DNA of 64,000 nt, from NCBI RefSeq assembly GCF_015693305.1, contig NZ_CP065138.1:496001-560000 (forward strand). The letters are read 5' to 3'. The notes beneath the pieces are model-generated. The model ran no database searches. It had not been told where the DNA came from and saw only the letters and a list, made by a program, of their open reading frames with translations. This DNA comes from Sphingobium sp. Cam5-1 (lineage in GTDB: Bacteria; Pseudomonadota; Alphaproteobacteria; Sphingomonadales; Sphingomonadaceae). Below, piece by piece: positions 1 to 8,896 of this stretch. The position numbers and the translations under genes were made by a program. The first letter of the stretch is position 1. The number at the start of each line of letters is the position of its first letter.

Positions 1-189
1 GGCATCGAGGTCGGCAAGGGCGTAGACGATGCGGCCGCCGAGCTTCCGATAGATGGGACCGGTGCCGTAGCAACGATGCTTCTCAAGGGTGCGGGCGGAG
101 AGGCCGAGATGCACGGCAGCATCGGGCGTCCGCAAATAGCGGGGGCGTACGGGATCCATCGGCGGCTCCATCAAGGGCATGAGCAGCAT
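1..189 (-). CDS. Excisionase/AlpA-like helix-turn-helix DNA-binding protein, partial
   Basis: The gene is cut by the left window edge. The reverse-strand frame reads from ATG at 187-189 (alternatives at 178-180 and further in). It encodes a short protein with RYLRTPDAAVHLGLSARTLE followed by GTGPIYRKLGGRIVYAL. That is the pattern of MerR-like/AlpA helix-turn-helix proteins (HTH_17 type), in which a conserved RTPDAA segment begins the helix-turn-helix and the GGRIVY segment forms the wing. Such genes sit beside parB, DUF2958 and ardC in alphaproteobacterial plasmids and ICEs, where they act as excisionases or local regulators. At least 63 residues are visible; the C-terminus is missing. The start choice is uncertain because no clear ribosome binding site is present. 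Confidence 0.7.
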   Translation of the reverse strand, partial: MLLMPLMEPPMDPVRPRYLRTPDAAVHLGLSARTLEKHRCYGTGPIYRKLGGRIVYALADLDA

Positions 190-451
190 GGGCCGCTCGC
201 GGTTGGTGCCGGACAGATTGGACAATCGCTGGAGGGGCGGAACTCCCGGACTTTGGGGATGATTGTTCCGCTTTCTGGGGGGAGGAAGGCCAGGGGTGCG
301 GCCGTCATTGGGGGGCGGCGCTTGCAAGGGAGAGCTCAGTTCCGGGAAGACGGTAAAGATGGCCGTTATAGCGCGGCCCCGAGCGTTCACCGGCTGGGGG
401 AAGGGCGCTGTGCGCGTGGCGACAGAACGCCGCCCACTTTCTCAGAAGAAT
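190..451. other. Noncoding stretch between HTH gene and the terminators after parB
   Basis: No convincing gene is seen. The open frames here are short, overlap each other and have unusual composition. A strong forward-strand intrinsic terminator (452-482) ends the stretch although no forward-strand gene precedes it, so a small forward RNA is possible. No clear promoter could be identified. Confidence 0.4.
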
Positions 452-482
452 GCCGTCGCCGCCGGCGACGGCCTATTTTTTT
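452..482 (+). terminator. Forward-strand intrinsic terminator without an upstream gene
   Basis: A perfect 9-bp stem (GCCGTCGCC at 452-460 pairing with GGCGACGGC at 464-472) has a 3-nt loop and is followed by CTA and a run of eight T. The T run lies on the forward strand, so it would end a rightward transcript. No rightward gene is visible upstream. Confidence 0.65.
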
Positions 483-488
483 GGAGCC

Positions 489-517
489 AAGGAAAAGGGA
501 GGCGGCGTGAAGCCGCC
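489..517 (-). terminator. Probable terminator of the leftward parB transcript
   Basis: GGCGGC at 501-506 pairs with GCCGCC at 512-517 around a 5-nt loop. On the reverse strand the stem is followed by TCCCTTTTCC. It begins 12 bases beyond the parB-like stop codon. Confidence 0.5.
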
Positions 518-528
518 CCCCGGCTCCC

Positions 529-2328
529 TCACGCCGCCAAGGGAAGGATTGGCGTTGTCCCGTCAGCGCCACGCGCCTGATCCGCACGGATGAGCGCATG
601 GGCGTCAACGGTCGGAACGCCGCCGCGCCCGGTATAGGCGCTGGGTGGGAACTGCATCCACAGGGGCACCCAGCGATCCTTCTTGTCCCGCCCGTTGGCA
701 CCCCCGAGATGATCCTGGACGAGCGTCCGCAGGACTTTCGTCTTCTCACCCGCGTTTGCGACAGCCACCGCGCTTCCACCCACATCGTCCAGCAACGCCC
801 CCAGCACTTCGCGATCGCGGACAAGCTCAAGAAAGACCGTATCGGCTTCCCACCAGTTTGCCATGTCGACCTGCATGTGGAGGCCGAGCGCTTCTATCAC
901 GGGGCTGCCGCTGGCGAGCGCTTCGCCCATGACGATTGTGACAACGCGCAGGACATCCTTATCGGACAGGGTCAGCAGGCGAGCAAAAACCGCGGACAGC
1001 GGGTCGCGCGCGACGCCATTCTCCTGATCGTCTTGCGTCGCCTCGAAAGACCCGCCGATCACGGATGGATCATCGGCGCAAAAGCCGAGCAGGCCAAGCA
1101 CGGACCGGCGCTCGCTGTCGAAAACCGTCTCGCCGACCGAGGTTTCGACGCTTTCGCGCAGCGCGTCGCTGCGCGCCGTCTGCGGTTCGGGGGACACCCT
1201 GAAAAGACGGGAGCCCGCGATGGCATGCGCCGCCATCAGGCGCAGCGCGACGTGCCCATGCCCGATCAGAGCGGCGCGCACGGCGGCATGGCGGTGAAGA
1301 TTGACATAGTCACCCATGGCCGAGGTCAGTTCGGGGCGGGCGACCTTTCCTTCGGTCGCGCCACTACCGCTATTCCGCCGAGCGCGATCCGCTGCCTTCC
1401 GGCTCAGATAGCCCTCATGAAAGGCAACTTCGCCATTGGATCGCACCACGATATAGACGCGCCCGCCGCCCCGCTTGCTGGTCTTCTCATATTCCCACTG
1501 GTGGAAATGCTCGGTCGGCGGAACGATGACAGCATCGCTCCATCCCGCGTCAAGATAGCGCTCCCTGCGCGTCTCGATCACCCTATTCTGCTCGGTCCAG
1601 AACAGGTCCGCGTCAGCGAAATAGCGGTCCTCACCAAACAGGTCGCCAAGGATCGTACCCGGGAAAGCGGCCAAGTCGAAAAGGGCGTGACGAACCGGAA
1701 TGGCCTGACCGCCGAACAGCCATCCTTTCAACTGATGTCCGACAGGGGCGTGACAATCAGGATCATCGAGTAGCGCGAGCCATGCCCTCTGCTGGCTCTT
1801 GGTCGCGAGTGTCAGATGGCGCACGGTCGTGGCGTCTATGTCGTCGCGCCGATAGAGTTCGCGGATGCGGGGCAGCAGGTTGCCGAGCGCAAGGATGCGC
1901 CGCACCGTCAGTTCAGATAGACCGAATGTGGACGAAAGATCCTCGAGCGTCCGCCCCTGCTTCACCAGCCGCACAAAGCTCTCCCAGCGCGACACTTCGT
2001 CAGGGTCGAGGCGGGCGAGATTTTCGATCAGCGAGGCTTCGAGCGCTGCGGCATCGTCTCCTGCCGCCATGATGGCGGCCGGCAGGCGGGCGAGCTCGGG
2101 GTCGGCACCCTCCTCCTGGCACGCGAGTCGCGCTGCTTGCACGCGCCGCCTTCCTGCAACGATTTCGAAGCGGCCTTCTTCGCTGCCGGGCCGGAGGATC
2201 ACGGGGACGATGACGCCGCGCTTGCGGACCGTTGGCAGGAGATCGGAGACGTCCGGGTCCCTGCGGCTGTGCCGCATGTTCATGACACACACATCGATAT
2301 TGCAAAGGTCGATAAAGTCGAGTTTCAT
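529..2328 (-). CDS. ParB-like nuclease/partition domain protein
   Basis: A 599-residue protein starting at ATG 2326-2328, with AGGAG a few bases upstream; the frame stays open further upstream but without a site. The N-terminus (about residues 1-105) matches the ParB/Spo0J N-terminal domain, including a stretch ending in FEIVAGRRRVQAARLA, equivalent to the conserved GERR box. A helix-turn-helix follows (LEDLSSTFGLSELTVRRILA, about 125-150). The long C-terminal part is family-specific and not recognised. Large ParB-domain proteins of this kind lie beside DUF2958 and ardC in sphingomonad plasmids and islands. A role in partition or plasmid gene regulation is inferred; no ParA is visible. Confidence 0.85.
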   Translation of the reverse strand: MKLDFIDLCNIDVCVMNMRHSRRDPDVSDLLPTVRKRGVIVPVILRPGSEEGRFEIVAGRRRVQAARLACQEEGADPELARLPAAIMAAGDDAAALEASLIENLARLDPDEVSRWESFVRLVKQGRTLEDLSSTFGLSELTVRRILALGNLLPRIRELYRRDDIDATTVRHLTLATKSQQRAWLALLDDPDCHAPVGHQLKGWLFGGQAIPVRHALFDLAAFPGTILGDLFGEDRYFADADLFWTEQNRVIETRRERYLDAGWSDAVIVPPTEHFHQWEYEKTSKRGGGRVYIVVRSNGEVAFHEGYLSRKAADRARRNSGSGATEGKVARPELTSAMGDYVNLHRHAAVRAALIGHGHVALRLMAAHAIAGSRLFRVSPEPQTARSDALRESVETSVGETVFDSERRSVLGLLGFCADDPSVIGGSFEATQDDQENGVARDPLSAVFARLLTLSDKDVLRVVTIVMGEALASGSPVIEALGLHMQVDMANWWEADTVFLELVRDREVLGALLDDVGGSAVAVANAGEKTKVLRTLVQDHLGGANGRDKKDRWVPLWMQFPPSAYTGRGGVPTVDAHALIRADQARGADGTTPILPLAA

Positions 2329-2421
2329 CGGTCTGGCTCCTGATGGAGTGCCGGTTCCGTTATGCGTTGGACTGCCAGACGGAACCGGTTTTCTTCGAAA
2401 AGACGGCAAACGGCCGCCGCG

Positions 2422-2838
2422 TCAGCCGCCGTGCGAGGGCGGAAGCTTGTGGAAGCGGGAGGATGCCCGGTTCAGGAAAGTTTCGGCTTGGATGATCGAG
2501 CCTGTGCGCCGGGCGGTCTGCGCCCATGCGGACAGGGGGAAGGCCGCGGCAAAGCCCAGGTCCCGTTCGATGCGAAGGCCAAAAGGCAGACGGATCGCCT
2601 CGATTTCCATCAGCGAGAAGCAGCCCAGTTCCGGGCACCCAAAGCCAAGGTCGGCGAGGCCGAAGAGGGTGTCGCCGTCCTCATACAGTTCCGTCGCCAG
2701 CCAAGTTCCTGCGCCAACGGGGTTGACGAATTTGACGACCGGGACGGGAGCATGAAGCCGGTCATCATGCTGACCCTCCATGCTGGCCGTGAAATTGGCT
2801 GACAGCGCGGCGCGCAGTTCGGGGGTGAGGAAGATCAT
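2422..2838 (-). CDS. DUF2958 domain-containing protein
   Basis: 138 residues from ATG 2836-2838, whose first bases overlap the end of the ardC 3' fragment (ATGA-type overlap), so both belonged to one leftward operon. The sequence begins MIFLTPELRAALSANF and contains VVKFVNPVGAGTWLATELYE, DTLFGLADLGFGCPELG and FSLMEIEAIRLPFGL, which are hallmarks of the DUF2958 family. This family is nearly always encoded next to ArdC/DUF1738 antirestriction genes on mobile elements. Its biochemical function is unknown to me. Translational coupling to ardC suggests a shared role in establishing the element in a new host. Confidence 0.85.
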   Translation of the reverse strand: MIFLTPELRAALSANFTASMEGQHDDRLHAPVPVVKFVNPVGAGTWLATELYEDGDTLFGLADLGFGCPELGCFSLMEIEAIRLPFGLRIERDLGFAAAFPLSAWAQTARRTGSIIQAETFLNRASSRFHKLPPSHGG

Positions 2839-3171
2839 GCGGCCAGCCTCCCGTCGCAAACGGCTTGTCCAGCCTCTCGATGCTGCGCGAGCAGCCATTC
2901 AGCGGCTTGGCTTGCGTGTCGGGCTGCCCGGAAGATGGCGCGTCCACGCGGGCCGGTGCTGCCGCGCACGGCGGGATCGTCGCTCATGTCGCCACGCAAC
3001 GCCTCCAGCCATGATCCGATATAGTCCGCATGACGCACGGTCGGAACGATGCCAAGCGCCGCGCACAGGAAAGCCGATCCCATTTCCGCGACCAGTTCCT
3101 CGCGGGCATAGTCCTTGGTCCCGAAGCTCCTCCCGAACGTCCGGGCCAAGCGCTTGGGATGGCCTGTCGCG
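2835..3171 (-). pseudogene. ardC: ardC 3' fragment (C-terminal part of ArdC antirestriction protein)
   Basis: The reverse frame reads HATGHPKRLARTFG, then REELVAEMGSAFLCAALGI and a C-terminal domain ending VCDGRLAA. This is the second half of an ArdC/DUF1738 zincin-like protein, starting just after the HELIH metal-binding motif. The missing N-terminal half lies 13.4 kb away (16,603-17,304), separated by an inserted element with inverted repeats. Joined, the two parts give a protein of about 345 residues with HELIH-ATGH intact, the family's normal architecture. The fragment has no start of its own other than TTG at 3147-3149 and is presumed inactive. Confidence 0.88.
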
Positions 3172-3177
3172 TGGGTC

Positions 3178-3197
3178 TTATGCCGATATCGGCATAA
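3178..3197. repeat. 20-bp perfect palindrome at the outer left end of the RIT-like element
   Basis: TTATGCCGAT followed by its exact complement ATCGGCATAA. It lies just outside the 84-bp inverted repeat and reuses its TTATGCCG motif. The right end lacks an equivalent, because ardC coding resumes at once there. It may be a recombinase core or arm site, or a regulatory operator. Confidence 0.8.
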
Positions 3198-3202
3198 CGG
3201 TC

Positions 3203-3286
3203 ATTATGCCGGGTTCGGGATTATGCCGCATGGCTGTGCAGAATAACGGATTTCTGCGGGTCAGCCATGCAGCAGATCGGCATAAT
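3203..3286. repeat. Left 84-bp terminal inverted repeat of the RIT-like element
   Basis: Aligned without gaps, this segment matches the reverse complement of 16521-16604 at roughly 80% of positions. Conserved blocks include ATTATGCCG at the outer end, GGATTATGCCGCATG, CGGATTTC, CGG-TCAGC-ATGCAGC and TCGGCATAAT at the inner end. Each repeat itself contains two direct copies of ATTATGCCG and one inverted copy. The last base coincides with the first base of the stop codon of the third recombinase. Confidence 0.9.
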
Positions 3287-4281
3287 CAGAGGGCTTCGAG
3301 CCAGGCGAGCAGTTCGTCGTCAGGCCGGAACCTCCCCGGACGGGTTTCGGGCGTGGTGACGCTGGCCAGTGCCTTTTCCTTCAGCCGCATGTCGGCATGG
3401 ATATAGATTTGCGTCGTCTCGATCGATTCATGCCCGAGCCAGAGAGCGATGACGGATTGATCGACGCCATGATGCAGCAGTTCCATGGCCGTGCTATGAC
3501 GCAGAGTGTGCGGACTGACCCGCTTGCCCATGAGGCTCGGACAGGAGCGCGCAGCGGTGCAGCAGTGTTTGCGAACCAGATGCTCCAAGGCGTCGCGGGA
3601 AAGCGGATCGCCACGGATGGATGGGAATAATGGCTCATCCTCCTCGCCGTGCCGCTCCTTCAACCAGGCTTGCAATGCCTTCGCGGTGTCGCGGCGCAGC
3701 GGCGTGCACCGTTCCTTCCGGCCCTTGCCCAGACAGCGGATATGCGCGCCGGCGCCAAGGACGACATCCCGGCAGCGAAGGCCGATCAGTTCGGATGCCC
3801 GAAGGCCGGTTTGCAGGGCGACCAGCAACATCATGTGATCCCGTCGACCGGTCCATGTCGAACGAGCGGGCGCCGACAGCAACGCCGCGATCTCCGACCC
3901 ATCCAGGAATGTCACGCCGCGTTTGACATAGCGCTTGTCCGGCAGCGCAAGGATTCTCTGGCAATGCCACAACCATTCCGGCTCGTTCATGGCGACAAAG
4001 CGGAAGAAGGACCGGATCGCGGCAAGGCGGGTGTTGCGGCTGCGCGCACCATTATTTCGCGAGGTTTCAATATGGACGAGGAAGTCGGCGACCAGCTCAG
4101 CATCAAGGTCGGCGATGCCAAGACTCGCCGGCGATTTCCCTGATCGCGCACTGGCAAAGCGGATCAGGAGGCGGAACGTATCGCGATATCCCGTCATGGT
4201 ATGACGGCTTGCTTCCATCTGGACGCATAGCCGATCGGTGAAGAAGCGCTGGAGCAGCGCGGGGAATGCCATGCCGGTCAT
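3286..4281 (-). CDS. Tyrosine recombinase, third of the trio (RitC-like)
   Basis: 331 residues. The N-terminal SAM-like core-binding domain (about 1-110) is followed by a tyrosine recombinase catalytic domain with TGLRASELIGL (first Arg), HTLRHS (His-x-x-Arg) and LGHESIETTQIYIHAD, carrying the nucleophilic tyrosine. ATG at 4279-4281 overlaps the stop of the upstream recombinase (ATGA), giving translational coupling. The stop codon lies on the inner edge of the left inverted repeat. In RIT elements three non-identical recombinases are kept together and are thought to act jointly in transposition. The catalytic set looks complete. Confidence 0.92.
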   Translation of the reverse strand: MTGMAFPALLQRFFTDRLCVQMEASRHTMTGYRDTFRLLIRFASARSGKSPASLGIADLDAELVADFLVHIETSRNNGARSRNTRLAAIRSFFRFVAMNEPEWLWHCQRILALPDKRYVKRGVTFLDGSEIAALLSAPARSTWTGRRDHMMLLVALQTGLRASELIGLRCRDVVLGAGAHIRCLGKGRKERCTPLRRDTAKALQAWLKERHGEEDEPLFPSIRGDPLSRDALEHLVRKHCCTAARSCPSLMGKRVSPHTLRHSTAMELLHHGVDQSVIALWLGHESIETTQIYIHADMRLKEKALASVTTPETRPGRFRPDDELLAWLEAL

Positions 4282-5222
4282 GACAGCATCTCCCCGTCAA
4301 GACTATCGCTAATGCGGGCCGACGCGAGTTCCAGCAGTTCGGGAACGGCCTCGATATACCAGTAGGTGTGGTCGGGATTGGCGTGGCCAAGCCAGGTGGT
4401 CAGCTTGACCATTTCGCGCGCGGGATCCTTGCCGGACCTGTACCAGTCGATCATCGTTTTGGCAGCGAAGCTGTGCCGCAGGTCGTGGATGCGGGGGCCG
4501 CGGCCGTGTCGTCCCTCGGTCTGTCGCTCACGCAAGCCGATGTTCTGGCAGACATGCGCGAAATTGTATCGGGCGCCGCAGTCGCCAAGCCGGCTGCCAT
4601 CGCATTTGACGAAGAAGGGGAGCGGTGTGGCGCCCAGCAACCTGTCCCTTTCCACAGCATAGGCGCGCAGCCGCTCGATGGCGGTGTCGTGAAGGGCAAG
4701 CAGCCGCTCCTTGCCAAGCTTGCCGCGGCGGATACGGATGACGCCGATATCAAGATCGACGTCACCGGCACCGAGGCCCAGCGCCTCATTGATCCGCATA
4801 CCCGTGACCGCGATCAGCCCGAACAGGGTCGAACAGGTCAGGCCACGCATGCCGTAGACTGACGGCAACCGCACCGCCTCCTCGACAATGGCGGCGATCT
4901 GCGCGTCGGTGAAGATATAGGGCTGTGTCCGGCAATAACGATAAGGGACGAGACCCCGGGGCAGCACTTCATGGGCCGCATCCAGACCATGCAGCCACTG
5001 GCTGAACAAACGCACGACTATGAAGCGGGCGCCCCATGTCGAACGTCTGGCGTTGCCGAACGCCGCCTGCCATCGCAGGAACAGGTCGGTCGTGACATGG
5101 CAGGCGCCCAGTTGGTCGGCAAATTGGGCGAAACGGCGCAGAATCCGTTCGGCGGTGGCCAGATCATATCCCAGGCTGCGCCTCATGCTAAGATAGCGGT
5201 CAAGTTCATGAGCGAGGGTCAT
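4278..5222 (-). CDS. Tyrosine recombinase, second of the trio (RitB-like)
   Basis: 314 residues, overlapping the genes on both sides by 4 bp. An N-terminal core-binding domain begins MTLAHELDRYLSMRRSLGYD. The catalytic domain shows VTGMRINEALGL, HDLRHSFAAK and LGHANPDHTYWYIEAVPE, so the Arg, His-x-x-Arg, His and Tyr positions are all present. The DHTYWYI tail before the tyrosine differs from the third recombinase, so the trio is not a recent tandem duplication. Its role is inferred from the RIT layout: DNA strand exchange at the inverted repeats together with its two partners. Confidence 0.92.
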   Translation of the reverse strand: MTLAHELDRYLSMRRSLGYDLATAERILRRFAQFADQLGACHVTTDLFLRWQAAFGNARRSTWGARFIVVRLFSQWLHGLDAAHEVLPRGLVPYRYCRTQPYIFTDAQIAAIVEEAVRLPSVYGMRGLTCSTLFGLIAVTGMRINEALGLGAGDVDLDIGVIRIRRGKLGKERLLALHDTAIERLRAYAVERDRLLGATPLPFFVKCDGSRLGDCGARYNFAHVCQNIGLRERQTEGRHGRGPRIHDLRHSFAAKTMIDWYRSGKDPAREMVKLTTWLGHANPDHTYWYIEAVPELLELASARISDSLDGEMLS

Positions 5223-6433
5223 TGCGCTTCTCCCGCCACCGGCCAGGGCTTTGCGATCGAGCGCAGCCCGTCGATGTCCAGTTTCGCATAGATCATCGTC
5301 GACACGCGTGAGCGGTGCCGCAGCATGTCGCCGATTTCGGCAAGGGATGCGCCGCTGCGGATCATGTTCGTCGCCAGGCTGTGGCGCAGGACGTGCGATC
5401 CGACATAGGGGGCAGGTGGCTTGGTGCCGGTTGCCGCAAACGCTTCCTTCAATATGGCGTTGATAATCTGCCCGCCCTTGAAAGGAAGATTGGGCGCACG
5501 CAAGGAAACGAACAGGGTTCGCGACGCCGATACACGCTCGTTCCGGATGTAGCGTGCGAGCGCCTCGCCAACGTCCGCGGGGACAGGCAGGCGATCGTGA
5601 CGCTGCCCCTTGCCCCGCACGAGCAACTCACCGGCGCGCCAGTCGATATCCTCAAGCCGGATGGCGATCACCTCCGGCGCCCGCAGCCCGAGCCGGGCCA
5701 TCAGCATGAGCATCGCATAATCGCGCAGCCCATGCTTTGGATTGTCGCGGACCCATGCCAGCAAGGCGTCGATCTGTTCGGGCGACAGGAAGCGCGGCAA
5801 CCGCGCATCCCAGCGCTGGGCGACCATCGGCACCCCCGACGCAAGGTTGGTCTGCGTGACGCCGCGCTGGAACAGATATTGGAGGAAAGTGCGCAGATGG
5901 GAGGCGGCCGACTTGTCGCGATAGGGCGCCTTTCTTCCAAGCAGATGTTCGAGGAACGCCACCGCATCGGCTTGGCTGATCGCTGCAAGATCGGTTTCGC
6001 CCTCTCCGAATCGGTGGTCGAGGAACCGGTCGGCGAAGCGCCAGGCACTGTAGACGCTGCTCCGGCTGACGCCACGCTGCCGCACCAGATAGTCCTCATA
6101 GTCAAGGCGCAACGCTTCGCGAGCGATCTGTTCCGGTGTCCGAACCGGGGTCGGCGCCACCCCGCTGTCGATCAGATGGACAACGAAGCGCCGTGCTATG
6201 TTCTGGCATTTATTCGGCTCGCGTCGATTGCGCTCGTCGCCACGCACAAGATCGGCCGCCTGCTCGACCGTCAAATCCCGTGGGGATATGCCGGCAGCTT
6301 CAATCGAGGATACCAAGCGTTGCAGCAGATTCCGATAGGCCGCTATTGTCTGCGGTTTGTAATTTTTCGCAGTCAACAGGGCGATGAAGGTGTCGATATG
6401 GCGGTTCAGCGATGATGAGAGGTCTTTCGGCAT
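5219..6433 (-). CDS. Tyrosine recombinase, first of the trio (RitA-like)
   Basis: About 404 residues from ATG 6431-6433 (MPKDLSSSL), with GGGAG upstream on the reverse strand. The frame is open to 6877, but that part lacks a site and overlaps the opposite promoter region. It has a core-binding domain (about 10-190) and a catalytic domain with ARLGLRAPEVIAIRL, SHVLRHSLATNM, a DMLRHRS motif and IYAKLD supplying the tyrosine. The usual LGH box reads LRH. It is the first gene of the leftward recombinase operon and is longer than its partners, as expected for RitA. Confidence 0.9.
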   Translation of the reverse strand: MPKDLSSSLNRHIDTFIALLTAKNYKPQTIAAYRNLLQRLVSSIEAAGISPRDLTVEQAADLVRGDERNRREPNKCQNIARRFVVHLIDSGVAPTPVRTPEQIAREALRLDYEDYLVRQRGVSRSSVYSAWRFADRFLDHRFGEGETDLAAISQADAVAFLEHLLGRKAPYRDKSAASHLRTFLQYLFQRGVTQTNLASGVPMVAQRWDARLPRFLSPEQIDALLAWVRDNPKHGLRDYAMLMLMARLGLRAPEVIAIRLEDIDWRAGELLVRGKGQRHDRLPVPADVGEALARYIRNERVSASRTLFVSLRAPNLPFKGGQIINAILKEAFAATGTKPPAPYVGSHVLRHSLATNMIRSGASLAEIGDMLRHRSRVSTMIYAKLDIDGLRSIAKPWPVAGEAQ

Positions 6434-6745
6434 TTTCGTGCTCCCGGGTTGTGGGAACTGGATGCGGCCGCCACGACCGCCGCGACCGCAAGGGATCGGC
6501 GTCATGGCGTCGTTCGATCGCGGCGAGCCGATGGCCCTGTAGCTTTTCTCACCCTGCATCGCGATGAGATGGCTGCGATTTTCCCTTACGGAACAGAGGA
6601 AAGGTAAATCGTCCGATAAGCACAAATCATCCATAATGGTTTGAAATATAGAGATGAAATTTCTGTCCGCACCGCGAATTGGATTGAACGGCGGTTGAAA
6701 ATATGAAACCCATGGCCACGGCGCTGGGGTCTGCGTCGAGCAGGG
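6434..6745. promoter_or_regulatory. Divergent intergenic region between recombinase and secretion operons
   Basis: A 312-bp stretch without a convincing gene, between the leftward recombinase trio and the rightward ABC transporter. Positions about 6,590-6,700 are clearly richer in A and T than the flanks, consistent with promoters for both directions. No specific -35/-10 pair stands out. Confidence 0.5.
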
Positions 6746-8896
6746 GTGATGATGGACAGGGGATTTGCAGGTGCCTCTACGGGTGCTGACAGCGGCGTTT
6801 GCGCGCTGGCCACGCTGTTGGCCGTTCATAAAATAGCCGTCGATCCCCAGCAATTGCGCCATGAACTCGGGCATCACGATCCGCTGACAGCAGAAGACAT
6901 TCTCCGACTCGCCAAGCGTCAGGACGGCGTCCGCGCCCGCTCGACTCGCATCGACTTCAATAGATTAGCCCGGCAAGCCCTGCCGGTACTGGCCAACGGG
7001 GCCGAGGGCTGGTTCCTGATCGGCCGTGCCTCCGATGCCGAAGCGTTGATCCAACGTCCCGGTTCCAATGTCGAGAGACTGTCACGGGAAGAACTGGATG
7101 CAATCTGGTCGGGCGAGATCGTCCTGCTGACCACGCGGGAGAGCGTGGGCGGTGCGGCGGGCCGCTTCGATATCCGCTGGTTCATCCCGCAGGTGGTGCG
7201 CTACCGCAAGCTGATCGGCGAAGTGCTGCTGATCACCCTGGCGCTCAATCTTCTCGGCCTTGCAGCACCGCTCTTCTTCCAGAATGTCATCGACAAGGTG
7301 CTGGTCCACAACACGCTGGCGACCCTCGAGGTGTTGTCGGTCGGCTTCGTGGCGGTGTCTCTCTGGGAGGTGGCCTTTGGTTGGCTGCGGACCCGGCTCT
7401 ATTCGGAAACCAGCCAGAAGCTCGACGTCGAACTGGGTTCGAAGCTCTTCCGGCATATGCTGGGCTTGCCTCTTTCCTATTTCGAGGGCCGTCGCGTCGG
7501 CGACACGGTGACGCGCATCCGCCAGCTTGAATCCATTCGTGAGTTCCTGACCAACGCATCGCTGTCGGTCCTGATCGACCCTGTCTTCACCATCGTTTTC
7601 CTGGTAGCGATGTGGATCTATTCCCCAACGCTGTTCTGGATCGTCGCTGCCACCATCCCCGCCTATGTCGCGGTGTCGTTGCTCGTCACTGGCCCGTTGC
7701 GCCATCGCTTGGACGAGAAGTTTGAACGTGGCTCGGCTAACAATGCCCTGTTGGTGGAAAGCGTGTCGGGCATGCAGACCATCAAGGCCTCAGCCGTCGA
7801 GCCTCAATGGCAGGAAAGGTGGGAGCGGCAACTCGCCGGCTATAGCGCCGCCAACCAGCGGGTCATCAATCTCGGCAATACAGGCAGCCAAGCCGTCCAG
7901 CTCATCTCTAAGCTCAGCTTGGCAGCGATCCTCTTTTTCGGCGCCCGCGAGGTGATAGCCGGGGCCATGACGGTGGGCGCGCTGGTCGCTTTCAACATGT
8001 TCGCGCAGCGTGTCTCCGGGCCGGTGATCCGTATGGCCCAGCTCTGGCAGGATTTCCAGCAGGTCAGGCTCTCGATCGACCGGCTGGGCGATGTTCTCAA
8101 CCAGCCGGTCGAGCCCGGCGCGGGTTCCCGCGTCGCCCTGCCCGAGATCAAGGGCATGATCCGCTTCGAAGGCGTCAAATTCCGCTATGGCCTGGACGGG
8201 CCATGGACGCTGGAGGATATCGACATCCACCTCCCAGCAGGCGGGACGCTGGGCATTGCCGGGTCGTCAGGATCAGGCAAGTCCACCCTCACCAAGCTGC
8301 TGCAACGCCTTTATACCCCGGCAGCGGGACGCATCCTCATCGATGGCGTCGATATCGCCCAGATCGACCCGAGTTGGCTGCGTCGCCAGATCGGTGTGGT
8401 GCTGCAGGAGAATCTGCTGTTCAACCGCTCGATCCGCGAGAATATCGCGCTTGCCCATCCCGCCATGCCACTGGAACAGGTGATGGCGGCCGCGCAACTT
8501 GCGGGCGCGCATGAGTTCATCGTCGGCCTGCCCCAAGGTTATGACACCATCATCGAGGAACGCGGCGTCAATCTGTCGGGCGGACAGCGCCAGCGCATCG
8601 CCATCGCCCGCGCCCTGGTCACGCAACCGCGCATTCTTATCCTCGACGAAGCCACATCGGCCCTGGATGCGGAAAGCGAGGAAATCATCCAGCGCAATCT
8701 GCGGGCGATGGCGCGGGGGCGCACGGTCCTCATCATCGCCCACCGGCTTTCGGCCATCCGTCAATGCGACCGCATCATGACGCTGGAGAAGGGACGGATC
8801 GTCGAAGTCGGCACGCATGACGAACTGCTACGGCAAGGGGGGCGCTATGCTGGCCTGCACCGGCGCCAGATGGGCGTGAGCGAGGGTGTGGCATGA
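6746..8896 (+). CDS. Type I secretion system permease/ATPase (HlyB-like)
   Basis: 716 residues. An N-terminal C39-like domain (about 5-130) has GADSGVCALATLLAV: serine occupies the position of the catalytic cysteine, so this is a non-cleaving C39-like domain as in HlyB. A six-helix ABC membrane domain (about 155-440) follows. The ATPase has Walker A GSSGSGKS (about 504-512), signature LSGGQRQRIAIARAL (about 609), Walker B ILILDEATSALD and H-loop IAHRLS. It would export an unfolded substrate with an uncleaved C-terminal signal, most likely the RTX protein downstream. The start is uncertain among GTG 6746, ATG 6749 and ATG 6752. The stop overlaps the HlyD-like start. Confidence 0.93.
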   Translation: MMMDRGFAGASTGADSGVCALATLLAVHKIAVDPQQLRHELGHHDPLTAEDILRLAKRQDGVRARSTRIDFNRLARQALPVLANGAEGWFLIGRASDAEALIQRPGSNVERLSREELDAIWSGEIVLLTTRESVGGAAGRFDIRWFIPQVVRYRKLIGEVLLITLALNLLGLAAPLFFQNVIDKVLVHNTLATLEVLSVGFVAVSLWEVAFGWLRTRLYSETSQKLDVELGSKLFRHMLGLPLSYFEGRRVGDTVTRIRQLESIREFLTNASLSVLIDPVFTIVFLVAMWIYSPTLFWIVAATIPAYVAVSLLVTGPLRHRLDEKFERGSANNALLVESVSGMQTIKASAVEPQWQERWERQLAGYSAANQRVINLGNTGSQAVQLISKLSLAAILFFGAREVIAGAMTVGALVAFNMFAQRVSGPVIRMAQLWQDFQQVRLSIDRLGDVLNQPVEPGAGSRVALPEIKGMIRFEGVKFRYGLDGPWTLEDIDIHLPAGGTLGIAGSSGSGKSTLTKLLQRLYTPAAGRILIDGVDIAQIDPSWLRRQIGVVLQENLLFNRSIRENIALAHPAMPLEQVMAAAQLAGAHEFIVGLPQGYDTIIEERGVNLSGGQRQRIAIARALVTQPRILILDEATSALDAESEEIIQRNLRAMARGRTVLIIAHRLSAIRQCDRIMTLEKGRIVEVGTHDELLRQGGRYAGLHRRQMGVSEGVA

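Noticed and set aside
598..1773. 391-residue forward open frame opposite the ParB-like gene
   Set aside because: It is the antisense shadow of a GC-rich gene with clear ParB and HTH motifs on the reverse strand; the forward translation shows no family pattern.
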